Assembly: GCA_963817755.1 (NCBI GenBank)
Contig: CAWFPB010000003.1
Location: 1,280,665 to 1,344,664, forward strand
Direction of reading: 5' to 3'
Length of the DNA stretch: 64,000 bases
DNA from: Oleiagrimonas sp963817755
Lineage (GTDB): Bacteria; Pseudomonadota; Gammaproteobacteria; Xanthomonadales; Rhodanobacteraceae
This document shows positions 18,824-26,901 of the stretch, piece by piece. The notes beneath the pieces were generated by a model. It was not told the origin of the DNA, did no database searches, and worked only from the letters and a program-made list of their open reading frames with translations. Positions within the stretch are counted from its first letter, which is position 1. Every line of letters starts with the position of its first letter. Made by a program: the position numbers and the translations under genes.

Positions 18824-20275
18824 TCAAACGGCGAACAGCGTCAGGAAATCATGGACCGGCATGGCGTCCAGGGCCTTCGGGTCGGCGGTGGCGGCCAGGA
18901 TCGCCTCGACTCGCTTGGCCGGCAGATGACCGCGCAGGGCGCGCTCGAACTTGGCCAGCAGTACGGGAATGCCCTCGTCGCGGCGCTTGCGGTGACCGAT
19001 CGGGTAGTCGATGGAGATCTTGTCGGTGCTGGAGCCGTCCTTGAAGAACACCTGCACGGCGTTGCCGATGTAGCGCTTGTCGGGGTCGAAGTAGTCCCTG
19101 GTGAACTGCTCGTTTTCCTTCACTTCCATCTTCTCGCGCAGCGCGTCGATGCGCGGATCGGCGGCGACGTCGTCGTTGTAGTCGTCGGCGGTCAGGCGGC
19201 CGAAGATCAGCGGCACGGCGACCATGTACTGGATGCAGTGGTCGCGGTCGGCGTAGTTGGCCAGCGGACCGGTCTTGTCGATGATGCGGCAGCCCGCCTC
19301 CTGGGTCTCGATGACGATCTTCTCGATCTCGTCGATGCGACCGGAGACCTCGCCGTGCAGCTTCATGGCGCACTCGACGGCGGTCTGCGCGTGGAACTCG
19401 GCCGGGAAGCTGATCTTCAGCAGCACGTTCTCCATCACGTAGCTGCCGAACGGACGCTCGAACTCGAACGGCTTGCCGCCGAAGGCGACGTCGTAGAAGC
19501 CCCAGGTCTTGGCGCTCAGCGCCGACGGGTAGCCGACCACGCCCTTGTGCACGGCGTTGATGGCGTGGGTGACGGCGCGGCGGCAGGCATCGCCCGCGGC
19601 CCAGCTCTTGCGCGGCCCGGTGTTGGGCGCATGGCGGTAGGTGCGCAGCGCGCCGTTGTCGATCCAGCTGTGCGAGACGGCGGTGGTGATGGCGTCCTTG
19701 TCGCCGCCCAGCATCTTCGTGGTCACGGCGGTGGAGGCCAGGCGCACCAGGATCACGTGGTCCTGGCCGACGCGGTTGAAGCTGTTCTTGAGCGCGTAGC
19801 CGCCCTGGATCTCGTGCGCCTTGATGGCATGGCCCAGCACGTCGCGCACGGTCAGCGGTTCGCCGCCCTCGCGCACGGCCTTGCGGCTGAGGTAATCGGC
19901 GACCGACAGGATGGCGCCGAGGTTGTCCGACGGATGGCCCCACTCGGCGGCCAGCCAGGTGTCGTTGAAGTCCAGCCAGCGGATCTGGGTGCCGATGGCG
20001 AAGGCGCCCTGCACGGGGTCCAGCTCGTGGCTGGTGCCCGGCACGCGGGTGCCGCCCGGCAGGGTCGCGCCCGGCACCAGCGGACCCAGGTGCTTGACGC
20101 ACTCGGGAAACTTCATCGCCAGCATGGCGCAGCCCAGCGAGTCCAGCAGCACGTAGCGCGCAGTGTCGTAGGCCTCGGTCGAGTCGATCGTGTAATCGGC
20201 GACATAGTCGGCAATGTCGACCATCGGCTGGTCGGGATCGGGACGCTGGGCGGAACGGATGTCGGGAGCGCTCAT
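18824..20275 (-). CDS. prpD: 2-methylcitrate dehydratase
   Basis: 483 aa, normal for PrpD (MmgE/PrpD fold). It dehydrates 2-methylcitrate to 2-methyl-cis-aconitate in propionate catabolism. Recognisable blocks are LLDSLGCAMLAMKFPEC, WLDFNDTWLAAEWGHPSDN, GHAIKAHEIQGGYAL and DRDHCIQYMVAVPL. The start ATG at 20275 matches the family N-terminus. It is separated by 6.6 kb from prpC and prpB and by 12 kb from prpE, so the pathway is loosely clustered rather than in one operon. It is divergent from the riboswitch-controlled TerC gene. The 207-base gap after ompA shows no gene. Confidence 0.95.
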   Translation of the reverse strand: MSAPDIRSAQRPDPDQPMVDIADYVADYTIDSTEAYDTARYVLLDSLGCAMLAMKFPECVKHLGPLVPGATLPGGTRVPGTSHELDPVQGAFAIGTQIRWLDFNDTWLAAEWGHPSDNLGAILSVADYLSRKAVREGGEPLTVRDVLGHAIKAHEIQGGYALKNSFNRVGQDHVILVRLASTAVTTKMLGGDKDAITTAVSHSWIDNGALRTYRHAPNTGPRKSWAAGDACRRAVTHAINAVHKGVVGYPSALSAKTWGFYDVAFGGKPFEFERPFGSYVMENVLLKISFPAEFHAQTAVECAMKLHGEVSGRIDEIEKIVIETQEAGCRIIDKTGPLANYADRDHCIQYMVAVPLIFGRLTADDYNDDVAADPRIDALREKMEVKENEQFTRDYFDPDKRYIGNAVQVFFKDGSSTDKISIDYPIGHRKRRDEGIPVLLAKFERALRGHLPAKRVEAILAATADPKALDAMPVHDFLTLFAV

Positions 20276-20346
20276 GACGGGCCTCGCTGAAGGGGTAAAA
20301 CGCCCATTGTACCCTGCCGGAACAGGCATCACCGCTGCCCGCGAGC

Positions 20347-20376
20347 TTGACGCGTACCGTGCGCGCTGCCGACAAT
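20347..20376 (+). promoter_or_regulatory. Candidate sigma-70 promoter of the riboswitch-terC transcript
   Basis: TTGACG (20347-20352) and GACAAT (20371-20376) are separated by 18 bases. They predict a start at about 20383, immediately before the first base of the riboswitch P1 helix, which supports both calls. Confidence 0.6.
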
Positions 20377-20383
20377 CGAACCG

Positions 20384-20478
20384 GCAAGAGGGAGTAGCTC
20401 CCAAGCGCAGCGATCGTCATCACGGGTCGGCAAGCCCCGGTCGCCGCGGCGGCCACCGGCCGCGAGCGAGACTTTTGC
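20384..20478 (+). ncRNA. yybP-ykoY manganese riboswitch aptamer
   Basis: The conserved pieces are present in order: GAGGGAGTAGC at the 5' side, GTCATCACGGG in the middle, and GCGAGCGAGACTTTTGC at the 3' side. The terminal helix P1 forms between 20384-20390 (GCAAGAG) and 20472-20478 (CTTTTGC) with one G-U pair. This class senses Mn2+ and controls Mn exporters such as MntP, Alx and TerC-family proteins. The element is followed 64 bases later by the terC start, so control of expression by Mn2+ is expected; the expression platform was not resolved. Confidence 0.87.
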
Positions 20479-20542
20479 GGCGCCCCGGGTTCCGCGCGTG
20501 CCCGGCGGTGGCTGCAAGCGTCCCGCGCCCACAGGAGCCCGC

Positions 20543-21226
20543 ATGGATCTTCACCCCACCGATTTCTTCTCCGGCCTGGTGGCCATCATCCTCATCGACC
20601 TGGTGCTGGCGGGCGACAATGCCATCGTCATCGCCCTGGCCGCGCGCAACCTGCCCAGGGACCTGCAGAAAAAGGCCATCCTCTGGGGCACCGCCGGCGC
20701 CATCGCGGTGCGCATGATCATGACCACGGCGGTGGTGTTCCTGCTCAAGCTTCCCGGGCTGATGCTGGTCGGCGGCCTGGTGCTGCTGCCGATCGCCTGG
20801 AAGCTGCTGCGTGAAGGCGACGAAAGCGACGACCCGGGCGTGAAGGTGGTCACCAGCTTCTGGGTCGCCATGCGCACCATCATCGTGGCCGACGCGCTGA
20901 TGGGCCTGGACAACGTGCTGGCCATCGCCGGCGCCTCCAGAGGGCACCTGGGCCTGGTCATCATCGGCCTGCTGATCAGCGTGCCGCTGGTGGTCTGGGG
21001 CTCGACCCTGATCCTGAAGCTGATCCAGCGATTCCCCGTGATCATCTATATCGGAGCCGCCGCGATCGCCTGGACTTCCGGACGCATGATGACCCACGAC
21101 GAACTGCTCAAGACCTGGTTCGACGCCCATGACGGCCTGCGCTGGGTGGTGGACATCGTGCTGATTGCCGGCGTGTCCGGCCTGGGCGCGTGGGCCGAAC
21201 GCCGTCAACATCGTGCCCGCGAATGA
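20543..21226 (+). CDS. TerC/YjbE-family membrane metal transport protein
   Basis: 227 aa with about seven membrane segments. Family signatures are IDLVLAGDNAIVIALAARNLP and VADALMGLDNVLAIAGAS, the paired acidic Asp-Asn motifs thought to bind metal. TerC-family proteins export Mn2+ or help metallate exported enzymes. The start at 20543 has AGGAG 5 bases upstream. Control by the upstream yybP-ykoY riboswitch argues for Mn2+ as the substrate. Confidence 0.92.
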   Translation: MDLHPTDFFSGLVAIILIDLVLAGDNAIVIALAARNLPRDLQKKAILWGTAGAIAVRMIMTTAVVFLLKLPGLMLVGGLVLLPIAWKLLREGDESDDPGVKVVTSFWVAMRTIIVADALMGLDNVLAIAGASRGHLGLVIIGLLISVPLVVWGSTLILKLIQRFPVIIYIGAAAIAWTSGRMMTHDELLKTWFDAHDGLRWVVDIVLIAGVSGLGAWAERRQHRARE

Positions 21227-21261
21227 CCCGGCTGGCTTCGCGCCCGGGCTGCGTCCATAAT

Positions 21262-21275
21262 CAAACGATCGTTTG
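21262..21275. promoter_or_regulatory. PsrA-like operator upstream of fadH
   Basis: A perfect 14-bp palindrome CAAACGATCGTTTG fits the CAAAC-N4-GTTTG pattern known for PsrA, the TetR-type long-chain-acyl sensor of Pseudomonas. It lies directly after a CATAAT hexamer (21256-21261), a plausible -10 box, and 15 bases before the fadH start. A repressor there would block transcription until fatty acids are present. Confidence 0.7.
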
Positions 21276-21290
21276 GAATCGGATGCATCC

Positions 21291-23312
21291 ATGAGCGCCA
21301 CCCGCTACTCCGCCCTGCTGCGCCCGCTGGACCTTGGTTTCTGCACCCTGCCCAACCGCGTGCTGATGGGCTCGATGCACACCGGGCTGGAGGACCACGC
21401 GCGCGACTTCGACAAGCTGGCGGCGTTCTTCGCCGAACGCGCGCGCGGCGGCGTGGGCCTGATGGTGACCGGCGGCATCGCGCCGTCCGTCGCCGGCTGG
21501 CTGAAACCCTTCGGCGGGCGCATGTCGATGCCCTGGCACGTAGCCCGGCACCGCAAGGTCACGCGAGCGGTGCACGAGGAGGGCGGGCGCATCTGCATGC
21601 AGATCCTGCACGCCGGGCGCTACGGCTACCACCCGCTGTCGGTGGCGCCGTCGAAGATCAAGTCGCCGATCACCCCGTTCACGCCACGCGCACTGTCTTC
21701 GCGCGGTGTCGAACGCACCATCGAAGATTTCGTCACCAGCGCGAAGCTGGCGCGCGAGGCCGGCTACGACGGCGTCGAGGTGATGGGCTCGGAAGGCTAC
21801 CTGATCAACCAGTTCCTGGCCGAGCGCACCAACCGGCGCAGCGATGCCTGGGGCGGCGATGCCGAGCGTCGCATGCGCCTTCCCATCGAGATCGTGCGCC
21901 GCATGCGCGAGGCGGTGGGTCCGGACTTCATCCTGATCTACCGCCTGTCGATGCTGGAGCTGGTCGAGGGCGGCCAGTCCTGGGACGACATCGTGCGCCT
22001 GGCGAAAGCCGTCGAGGCCGCCGGCGCGACCCTGATCAATACCGGCATCGGCTGGCACGAGGCGCGCGTGCCGACCATCGTCACCAGCGTGCCGCGCGGC
22101 GCCTTCAGCTGGGTCACCGCGCGCATGAAACGGGAAGTGACGATCCCGCTGATCACCACCAACCGCATCAACATGCCCGGGGTGGCCGAGCGCATCCTGG
22201 CCGCGGGCGAGGCCGACATGGTGTCGATGGCGCGCCCGCTGCTGGCCGACCCGGACTGGGTGGCCAAGGCGCGACGCGACGATGCCGGCGCCATCAACAC
22301 CTGCATCGCCTGCAACCAGGCCTGCCTGGACCACGTGTTCGAGAACAAGCGGGCCTCGTGCCTGGTCAACCCGCGCGCCTGCCACGAGACCGAGCTGCGC
22401 ATCGAGCCGGCGGCCACGCCGCGCCGCTACGCGGTGGTCGGCGCCGGGCCGGCCGGCCTGGCCTGCGCCGCGACCCTGGCCGAACGCGGCCACGCGGTGA
22501 CCCTGTTCGACCGCGCCGAGGCGATCGGCGGCCAGTTCAACATGGCCAAGCGGATTCCGGGCAAGGAGGAGTTCCACGAGACGCTGCGCTACTTCGACCG
22601 CCGCCTGGGCGATGCCGGGGTGACGCTGGTGCTGGGCCGGGAAGCCGGCGTCGAGGACCTGCGCGATTTCGATGCCGTGGTGGTGGCCACCGGCGTGACG
22701 CCACGTGCCCTCACCCTCCCCGGCGCCGACCACCCGAAGGTGCTCGGCTATATCGACGTGCTGCGCGACAACGCCGCGATCGGGCGGCGCGTGGCCATCA
22801 TCGGTGCCGGCGGCATCGGCTTCGACGTGGCCGAATTCCTGGTCCAGCCCGAACCGTCCCCCACCACTGACGTGCACCGCTGGAACGCCGAATGGGGCGT
22901 GGACGAGTCCATGCACGCCGCCGGTGGCCTGAAACCGCGCGCCCCGGAAGCGCCGGCACGCGAGATCTGGCTGCTGCAGCGCAGCGAGGGCCGCCCGGGG
23001 CGGCGCCTGAACAAGACCACCGGCTGGGTGCACCGCGCCACGCTGAAGGAAAAGGGCGTGCACATGATGGGCGGGGTGAGCTATGGCCGCATCGACGACG
23101 CCGGCCTGCACATCCGCATCGGCGAGGAGGATCGCGTGCTGGACGTGGACCACGTGGTGGTGTGCGCCGGCCAGGAGCCGAACCGCCGCCTGGCCGATGC
23201 ACTGGAGGGCGCCGGCATCGAGACCCACGTGATCGGCGGCGCCGACGTGGCCGCCGAGCTGGACGCCAAGCGTGCCATCGACCAGGGCACGCGCCTGGCC
23301 GCGACGCTCTAG
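21291..23312 (+). CDS. fadH: 2,4-dienoyl-CoA reductase (NADPH), FadH type
   Basis: 673 aa. The N-terminal Old-Yellow-Enzyme TIM barrel binds FMN (HAGRYGYH, GVEVMGSEGYLINQFL). A 4Fe-4S cluster is carried by Cys338, 341, 345 and 357 (CIACNQAC then SCLVNP). The C-terminal flavin/NADPH domains contain VVGAGPAGLACA and IIGAGGIGFDVAEF. It removes conjugated double bonds during beta-oxidation of unsaturated fatty acids. Length equals E. coli FadH (about 672). The stop TAG is part of a CTAG that was the target of an IS-derived sequence just downstream. Confidence 0.93.
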   Translation: MSATRYSALLRPLDLGFCTLPNRVLMGSMHTGLEDHARDFDKLAAFFAERARGGVGLMVTGGIAPSVAGWLKPFGGRMSMPWHVARHRKVTRAVHEEGGRICMQILHAGRYGYHPLSVAPSKIKSPITPFTPRALSSRGVERTIEDFVTSAKLAREAGYDGVEVMGSEGYLINQFLAERTNRRSDAWGGDAERRMRLPIEIVRRMREAVGPDFILIYRLSMLELVEGGQSWDDIVRLAKAVEAAGATLINTGIGWHEARVPTIVTSVPRGAFSWVTARMKREVTIPLITTNRINMPGVAERILAAGEADMVSMARPLLADPDWVAKARRDDAGAINTCIACNQACLDHVFENKRASCLVNPRACHETELRIEPAATPRRYAVVGAGPAGLACAATLAERGHAVTLFDRAEAIGGQFNMAKRIPGKEEFHETLRYFDRRLGDAGVTLVLGREAGVEDLRDFDAVVVATGVTPRALTLPGADHPKVLGYIDVLRDNAAIGRRVAIIGAGGIGFDVAEFLVQPEPSPTTDVHRWNAEWGVDESMHAAGGLKPRAPEAPAREIWLLQRSEGRPGRRLNKTTGWVHRATLKEKGVHMMGGVSYGRIDDAGLHIRIGEEDRVLDVDHVVVCAGQEPNRRLADALEGAGIETHVIGGADVAAELDAKRAIDQGTRLAATL

Positions 23313-23343
23313 GGATGCTCTGAACAAGTCTACGCAGGCGGCA
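23313..23343. mobile_element. Solo terminal fragment of the CTAG-targeting element
   Basis: Starting directly after CTAG (23309-23312, containing the fadH stop), 31 bases match the left end of the element at 40834 at 28 positions (GGATGCTCTGAACAAGTCT...). No matching right end is found before the usp gene, so this is a truncated or degraded copy. Confidence 0.6.
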
Positions 23344-23356
23344 TAGACTCCGCGCT

Positions 23357-23797
23357 TCAGCGCACCACCAGCACCGGGCGTTTGTCGTGCGCCAGCACCT
23401 TCTGCGTCACGCTGCCCAGCAACAGCGAACCGACGCTGCCGCGGCCGTGCGAACCCATCACCACCAGATCGCAATCGTGGTCGTCGGCCGCCTTGCTGAT
23501 CGATTGATGCACCGGGTCACCGTACTGGAAATGGGTCTGACAGCTCACACCGGCCTCTCCGGCCGCTTTCTCGATGTCCGACAGCATCTCCCTGGCCTGT
23601 TCCTCGGCAGCACGGCGGTATTCGACTTCCATGGAGTGACTGATGTCGCCCATCCTGCCGGCATAGATGTGCAAGCTCGGTGCCGCATTCACCCCCACCA
23701 CACTGGCACCCAGCGCCTTGGCCAGTGCCACACCTTCGGCGACGGCGCGTTCGGAATATTCGGAGCCGTCCGTGGTGATCAGGATTCGCTTGTACAT
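23357..23797 (-). CDS. Universal stress protein (first copy)
   Basis: 146 aa, a single UspA domain. It starts MYKRILITTDGSEYSERA and ends with the ATP-binding signature GSHGRGSVGSLLLGSVTQ (G2xG9xGS), so it should bind ATP and dimerise like MJ0577-type Usps. The start at 23797 has GAGGA upstream. About 57 bases before the start lies TTGACACCGGTCAA, an FNR/CRP-type half-site palindrome. A near-identical paralogue lies 2.4 kb away, with a similar box at nearly the same distance. Confidence 0.93.
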   Translation of the reverse strand: MYKRILITTDGSEYSERAVAEGVALAKALGASVVGVNAAPSLHIYAGRMGDISHSMEVEYRRAAEEQAREMLSDIEKAAGEAGVSCQTHFQYGDPVHQSISKAADDHDCDLVVMGSHGRGSVGSLLLGSVTQKVLAHDKRPVLVVR

Positions 23798-23854
23798 GGC
23801 TGCTTCCTCGACTGTGGGTACGGGGTCATTGTCGACGTTACCGCCCCTTGTGGC

Positions 23855-23868
23855 TTGACACCGGTCAA
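23855..23868. promoter_or_regulatory. FNR/Anr-type box of the first usp gene
   Basis: TTGAC-ACCG-GTCAA is a perfect inverted repeat with the spacing of FNR/FixK/Anr sites. A GACAAT -10 candidate on the minus strand (23833-23828) would put the transcript start near 23821, placing the box centre about 41 bases upstream, the class II activator position. Confidence 0.6.
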
Positions 23869-24064
23869 GCCGCAGCCATGTTGCGGCAGCGTTGCGTCTG
23901 GACATGGAGAAACGAGGCCGGGCCGGTGACCCGCGTGAAATCGGCCCGCGCATCGGTCGCCAACCGAACATGCAGCGGTCTGGCGGGACGGCACCCCCGA
24001 CCGAGGCCCGGCCGGGACGGCGCCTGAACAAGGCCACCGGCAGGGAGCACGATCCGGATCGCCT

Positions 24065-24919
24065 TCAGAAGCGCAGCGTCGCGAACGCGGACGGTCCGTC
24101 CAGCTTCAGGTCCAGGCTGTCGTCGTAGCCGGCATGGCGCTGCCACAGGCGGACGCGGTTGATGCCGTATTCGGCACTGATGCCGAAGTGCCGCAGCACA
24201 AACCACTGCACCCCCAGGGCCGCGCGGTAGACGTGGCCGTACAGGCGCCCGCCGTTCTTCTTCACCCCGGCGGCGTTGAGGTACACCCGCCAGCGGTCAC
24301 CGAAGGCGTGTCGCCAGCCCAGCTGCAGCAGCGGCGCCCAGGCGCTGGCATCGGTCGAGGACTGGACCTGCCCGGTGACGACGCCGTACCCGGCCAGTCC
24401 GTTCACCGCGCCCTGGCCGCGGATCGACGCGTCGACGCGGTAGTAGCCGGCCCCCAGGCCGATGCCGAGCACGTCGCGGCCCGATCCGATCCACCAGCGG
24501 TAGGCGGCGCTGCCGAAATCGAACCCCAGGCGGGCCTGCACGCTGGCCTGGGCGTCGTAGGTGGTGCCCTCGTAGACGATGCTGTGGTCGAGGGTCGTGC
24601 TACGCGCGCGCCGATAGCGGTAGAAGTCGAACGTGAAGCCCTGGCTGTCGCCGACCAGGAAATCCGCGCGCAGGCGCTGGGTCCAGGCGCGGCGGCGAAA
24701 ACCCAGGTCATCCTCCAGGTGCACGTTTCCGTAATTGCTGCCGTCGAGTGTGCGGGCATGCAGGATAGTGTCGCCTGCGGCGTAGAACCCTCCGATCCAG
24801 AGACTGGCACGATCCAGAGCCGGCGAATGTTGCGCGGCGGCCGTGGCACTGAGGCACAAGCCGACGGCCAGGACCAGGGACCGGCCGCACCGACACAACG
24901 AGCGAAGGCCACGTTTCAT
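24065..24919 (-). CDS. Predicted outer-membrane beta-barrel protein, function unknown
   Basis: 284 aa. The signal peptide is MKRGLRSLCRCGRSLVLA... with cleavage after ATAAA. The rest alternates polar and hydrophobic residues with many Tyr, Trp and Gly, and the chain ends in Phe (SAFATLRF), the C-terminal signal read by the BAM machinery. An acidic LEDDLGF segment near residue 66 is common in this kind of xanthomonad porin-like protein. AGGAG precedes the start. No specific substrate is suggested; it sits alone between usp and gst. Confidence 0.75.
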   Translation of the reverse strand: MKRGLRSLCRCGRSLVLAVGLCLSATAAAQHSPALDRASLWIGGFYAAGDTILHARTLDGSNYGNVHLEDDLGFRRRAWTQRLRADFLVGDSQGFTFDFYRYRRARSTTLDHSIVYEGTTYDAQASVQARLGFDFGSAAYRWWIGSGRDVLGIGLGAGYYRVDASIRGQGAVNGLAGYGVVTGQVQSSTDASAWAPLLQLGWRHAFGDRWRVYLNAAGVKKNGGRLYGHVYRAALGVQWFVLRHFGISAEYGINRVRLWQRHAGYDDSLDLKLDGPSAFATLRF

Positions 24920-25121
24920 GTAGAACTCCTCATCCGGGAAGTGCCGCGCGAAGTCTGGCAAGGATGCATGCGGCTACGGCCGCTTTCAACGCTCCCGATC
25001 GCCGACGCCGCCTGAAGCCATCGTCCACGGGTACTGAACGCTGCGTTTCCGGCATGACTCTTGCGACGGCCACCGGGCATCGGCATCTCCTTGCCACTGG
25101 ATCCGGAACCCGGAGGACGCA

Positions 25122-25733
25122 ATGAAGCTCTACACCATGCCCGGCGCATGCTCGCTGGCCTCGCACATCGTGCTCGAATGGATCGGCCAGCCCTACCAGG
25201 CGCAGAAGGTCAGCCACGACGAGATCAAGACGTCCGACTTCCTCAAGCTCAACCCGGCCGGTGCGGTGCCGGTGCTCGAAGATGCCGGCTGGGTGCTGTA
25301 CCAGAATGCCGCCATCCTGAACTATCTCATCGACCGTTTCCCCGAAGCCGACCTTGGCGGCGACGGCTCGCCCCGCACCCGGGCCGAGATCAACCGCTGG
25401 CTGGGGCTGCTCAATGCCGACATGCACCCCGCCTTCAAGCCGATGTTCGGCGCTACAGGCTATCTGGATGACGAGGAAACGATCGCGCGCACCAAGGACA
25501 ACGCCAAGGCCTCCCTGCGCATCATGTTCGAACGCATCGACGCGCAGCTGGCCACGCACGACTGGCTGTCCGGCACTCGTTCGCCCGCCGACGCCTACCT
25601 GTTCGTGGTCACGCGCTGGGCGCGCGCCATGCGCGTGGACCTGGCGGGTCTGGACCACCTGGACGACTGGTTCTCGCGCATGCGCAAGGATCCGGGCGTG
25701 CAGCGGGCCATGGATGCCGAAGGGCTGGCCTGA
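25122..25733 (+). CDS. Glutathione S-transferase, beta class-like
   Basis: 203 aa. The thioredoxin-fold N-domain begins MKLYTMPGACSLASHI, which carries the Cys10 and Ser of bacterial beta-class enzymes, and has the cis-proline loop NPAGAVPVLE. The helical C-domain contains RSPADAYLFVVTRWA. The likely role is glutathione conjugation or reduction of electrophiles and peroxides. The start ATG at 25122 follows GGAGGAC. It is flanked by two minus-strand stress genes. Confidence 0.92.
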   Translation: MKLYTMPGACSLASHIVLEWIGQPYQAQKVSHDEIKTSDFLKLNPAGAVPVLEDAGWVLYQNAAILNYLIDRFPEADLGGDGSPRTRAEINRWLGLLNADMHPAFKPMFGATGYLDDEETIARTKDNAKASLRIMFERIDAQLATHDWLSGTRSPADAYLFVVTRWARAMRVDLAGLDHLDDWFSRMRKDPGVQRAMDAEGLA

Positions 25734-25810
25734 GCGGCATGACATGCGGACGCCTCCCGGAATCCGCGGGAGGCGTCTGCCGGCGACCGAACTTGCGGTC
25801 GCGGCCGGGT

Positions 25811-26251
25811 TCAACGCACCACCAGCACCGGATGTTCGCCGTGTGCCAGGACCTTCTGGGTAACGCTCCCGAGAAGCAGCGAGCCGACGCTGCCGCGGCC
25901 GTGCGAGGCCATCACCGCCAGGTCGCATTGATACTTGCCGAGCGCGTTGATGATCGACTGGTGGATCGGTTCGCCATACAGGTAATGGGTCTCGCACGGG
26001 ACCCCGGCGGCCTTGGCGACCTTCTCCACTTCCGCCAGGTAGACCCGGGCGCGCTCCTCACCGGCCTGGCGGTAGTCGGCTTCCAGGGTGTTGGTGATGT
26101 CGGCCACGCTGCCGGCGTAGATGCGGAAACTGGGTGCCGCGTTGAGGCCGATCACCGTGGACCCCAGCGCCTTGGCCAGCGCCACGCCCTGCTCGATGGC
26201 GCGATCGGAGCGTTCCGAACCGTCCGTCGCGATCAGGATTCTCTTGTACAT
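25811..26251 (-). CDS. Universal stress protein (second copy)
   Basis: 146 aa, same length and architecture as the copy at 23357, from MYKRILIATDGSERSDRA to SHGRGSVGSLLLGSVTQ. An open extension upstream (to 26287) lacks homology with the paralogue; AAGGAG lies just before the chosen ATG. The G2xG9xGS signature indicates ATP binding. It is transcribed toward the gst gene. An FNR-type box stands about 59 bases upstream. Confidence 0.93.
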   Translation of the reverse strand: MYKRILIATDGSERSDRAIEQGVALAKALGSTVIGLNAAPSFRIYAGSVADITNTLEADYRQAGEERARVYLAEVEKVAKAAGVPCETHYLYGEPIHQSIINALGKYQCDLAVMASHGRGSVGSLLLGSVTQKVLAHGEHPVLVVR

Positions 26252-26310
26252 GCCATGCTCCTTCCAGTGTCTGGACGGAACCATCATCCGGTGCGCGGCA
26301 CGAACCCGCC

Positions 26311-26324
26311 TTGACGCTGGTCAA
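26311..26324. promoter_or_regulatory. FNR/Anr-type box of the second usp gene
   Basis: TTGAC-GCTG-GTCAA, the same inverted repeat as at 23855 with a different spacer and almost the same distance to its usp start. It lies between the usp gene and the K+ channel gene, both minus strand. Confidence 0.6.
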
Positions 26325-26348
26325 CGCGATCGACCGGGCGCGTGCCGC

Positions 26349-26852
26349 TCAATCGCGTTTCCAGTAGCGCTGCATCTCGACGAAGGTGAACGAAGCCGAC
26401 CAGGTGATCAGCACGAAACCGGCCAGGGCCTCGGTCCCGACCAGGAAGCGCAGCGGACCGGTCGGGATCACGTCGCCGAAGCCGACGGTGGTGTAGGTGA
26501 CGGCGGAGAAGTACACGTAGTCGAACACCGACGCCGGGTCGATCCCGTGGATCTGGCCGAAGCGCGGATCGACCAGCAGCAGCAGGTACAGGGCCAGGCC
26601 GAAGATCCAGATCTCCATCACGTGCAGGACCAGCACGCCGAAGATCCCGCGCAGGACGTGTCGCCGGGCCTTGCCGTGCATTCGCGCCAGCCCGCGCGTG
26701 AGCAGCGACAGGCCCTCGTAGTGCAGCAGCACGCACAGGCCCACGACCAGCGCGGTCGCGACGGCCACGGCGAAGTTGACGTCCCAGTGCCCGTAGGCGG
26801 ACGGATTCAGGCGCGCGGAGGCGACGGTCATGCCAGCAACGTTTTGGTGCAT
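26349..26852 (-). CDS. Two-transmembrane potassium channel-like protein
   Basis: 167 aa. Membrane helices surround a pore loop with the selectivity filter TVGFGD (in YTTVGFGDVIPTG), the ion-channel-2 signature. An extra N-terminal hydrophobic helix (about 21-45) and a second one (about 65-90) are present, as in short bacterial K+ channels. No RCK or cyclic-nucleotide domain follows. The ATG at 26852 has GGAGG 6 bases upstream; the ATG at 26831 is an alternative. It lies just upstream of the second usp gene on the same strand. Confidence 0.85.
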   Translation of the reverse strand: MHQNVAGMTVASARLNPSAYGHWDVNFAVAVATALVVGLCVLLHYEGLSLLTRGLARMHGKARRHVLRGIFGVLVLHVMEIWIFGLALYLLLLVDPRFGQIHGIDPASVFDYVYFSAVTYTTVGFGDVIPTGPLRFLVGTEALAGFVLITWSASFTFVEMQRYWKRD

Positions 26853-26901
26853 CGTCAGCCTCCGCATCAGGCGGCCCGCGCGAAGCGGGCTGCCCGGGTC
26901 C

